Of a stretch of DNA of 6,053 bases, positions 5,093 through 6,053 are shown in pieces (position 1 is the first letter of the stretch; every line of letters starts with the position of its first letter). The DNA comes from Thermoflexales bacterium. Its GTDB lineage: Bacteria; Chloroflexota; Anaerolineae; Fen-1058. The notes under the pieces were generated by a model, which was not told where the DNA came from, searched no databases, and saw nothing but the letters and a program-made list of their open reading frames with translations. A program made the translations under genes and the position numbers. The stretch covers positions 1-6,053 of the forward strand of contig JAGOBP010000271.1 in the NCBI GenBank assembly GCA_017999195.1. Reading direction: 5' to 3'.

Positions 5093-6053
5093 TCAACGAT
5101 CCGTAACGGCCTGCATGATCCATTCGGAAATAATCGGGGCCGCATCCGGCGCGCCCGAACCGCTGGAACTCACTTCACTCGTCACCACCACCACCAGATC
5201 GAGGCTGGGCGCAATGTAGAGACTCTGCCCGCCGTAACCGATCGCCTCAAACGCGGCCCGATCGGGCCAGGGATGCACCCACCACAGATAACCATACTTC
5301 ACGCCCATGCCCGTATTGATCTGCGCGCTCGTCGATTGCTGAATCCACTCCCGCGAAACGATCTGTTGACCGTCCCAGTAACCCTGATTCAAGTAGAGAT
5401 AGCCAAAGCGCGCCAGGTCGCGCGGCCGCAGATTCATGGCAAAGCCGCCGACGGCATAACCTTGTTCATCGACGCCCCAATGCCAGCGGCTGGCCGGAAT
5501 GCCCAGCGGTGTGAATAGGTTGCGCTGGGCATACTCTCGCAACGATTGGCCTGTGGCTCTAGTAAGAATGGCCGACAGCAGTTGGGTGTTGGCGCTGCTG
5601 TACGTAAAGGCCGTGCCCGGTGGTTCGATAAACTTCAGATTGATCGCCGCTTCCACCCAATTGCGACTGGCTTGCCACTGGGCCTCGATCGGGCCGTCTT
5701 CGAGCCACAAGAACCCGGCTGACATCGTGAGCAGGTCGCGCAGCGTAACTTGCGCCATGCGCGGATCAGTCGTCGGATAGAAATATTCCGGGAAATACTC
5801 GCTGACTTTGCGATCAAGCGAATCGATCAGCCCTTGATCTACGGCGATACCCACCAGCGCCGACAGCACACTCTTGGTCACCGAGTAAATGTTCGCGGTC
5901 CGATTGGGTTTCTGGATTGATCGGAAATATTTCTCATACACCAGTTCACCATGCCGGATGATGATCAAACTGCGCGTGGCGTAGTTGTTCTCAAAATACC
6001 AAGCGGCATGTTCCACTTTTTCAGGGTCCAGGCAGTGTTCGGCCAATGTGGAG
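5093..6053 (-). CDS. Serine hydrolase of the beta-lactamase class C / penicillin-binding fold, N-terminus outside window
   Basis: The frame is open to the window edge. Positions below count from a TTG at 6046, which is probably not the true start because codons before it also read through. The SxxK motif is Ser55-Val-Thr-Lys58 in NIYSVTKSV, giving the nucleophile and general base. The second motif is Tyr149-Ser-Ser in FTYSSANTQLL. The third lies near GYGGQSLYIAP (270-280), where the class C KTG is replaced, as in many esterase or peptidase-like members of PF00144. DLLTMSAGFLW (104-114) and RPRDLARFGYLYLNQG are also family signatures. The length (about 317 visible) suits the family once a short N-terminus and probably a signal peptide are added. 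The substrate is unknown; the gene name alone does not imply antibiotic resistance. It ends 150 bases before the ArsR remnant. Confidence 0.9.
   Translation of the reverse strand, partial: STLAEHCLDPEKVEHAAWYFENNYATRSLIIIRHGELVYEKYFRSIQKPNRTANIYSVTKSVLSALVGIAVDQGLIDSLDRKVSEYFPEYFYPTTDPRMAQVTLRDLLTMSAGFLWLEDGPIEAQWQASRNWVEAAINLKFIEPPGTAFTYSSANTQLLSAILTRATGQSLREYAQRNLFTPLGIPASRWHWGVDEQGYAVGGFAMNLRPRDLARFGYLYLNQGYWDGQQIVSREWIQQSTSAQINTGMGVKYGYLWWVHPWPDRAAFEAIGYGGQSLYIAPSLDLVVVVTSEVSSSGSGAPDAAPIISEWIMQAVTDR

Noticed and set aside
1..6053. CRISPR array, IS element or prophage
   Set aside because: There are no regularly spaced repeats, no transposase or integrase, and no phage gene on either strand.
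5093..6053. Antibiotic-resistance class C beta-lactamase
   Set aside because: The SxxK motif is present, but the KTG box is replaced by GYGGQ and the overall pattern matches general serine hydrolases of the same fold.

Overview
The window is GC-rich, compact bacterial DNA with every supported gene on the minus strand. I see no convincing plus-strand gene, RNA gene, CRISPR array, transposase or phage gene. A 7TM/PAS/HisKA_3 histidine kinase paired with a NarL-type regulator, a secreted Gly-rich beta-helix protein and a serine hydrolase of the beta-lactamase fold together suggest Chloroflexota (Anaerolineae- or Chloroflexia-like). That assignment is an inference from gene style, not from a marker gene.

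In transcription order (high to low coordinates): (1) 6053-5093, a class C beta-lactamase-fold serine hydrolase whose N-terminus lies outside the window. (2) 5092-4941, a short intergenic region with a tandem 8-bp direct repeat. (3) 4940-4689, a broken ArsR-type repressor gene whose C-terminal half is intact in sequence; it overlaps (4) 4696-4355, a stand-alone DsrE-family protein resembling the C-terminal domain of YedF. A GC-rich hairpin touches the end of that gene. (5) 4354-4140, a leader containing a perfect TATAAT. (6) 4139-1983, a membrane sensor histidine kinase, overlapping by 4 bases (7) 1986-1309, its NarL/FixJ response regulator. The pair ends at a strong intrinsic terminator (1279-1245) inside a small cluster of GGACAGTC-type inverted repeats. 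(8) 1152-820, a 110-residue receiver-like protein of unknown function. (9) 770 to beyond base 1, a secreted right-handed beta-helix protein cut by the window edge.

The best functional unit is kinase plus regulator: the membrane sensor phosphorylates Asp52 of the LuxR-type regulator through His517. The regulator's targets cannot be read from the window. The receiver-like protein and the beta-helix protein may be a separate downstream unit, because a terminator and a possible promoter lie between them and the regulator. The ArsR-DsrE pair looks like a former repressor-controlled sulfur or redox unit in which the repressor has decayed.

I found nothing that proves a new system. The points most worth checking are the broken ArsR gene with its in-frame TGA and following hairpin, the orphan receiver-like protein beside a surface protein, and the repeat cluster that contains the terminator.
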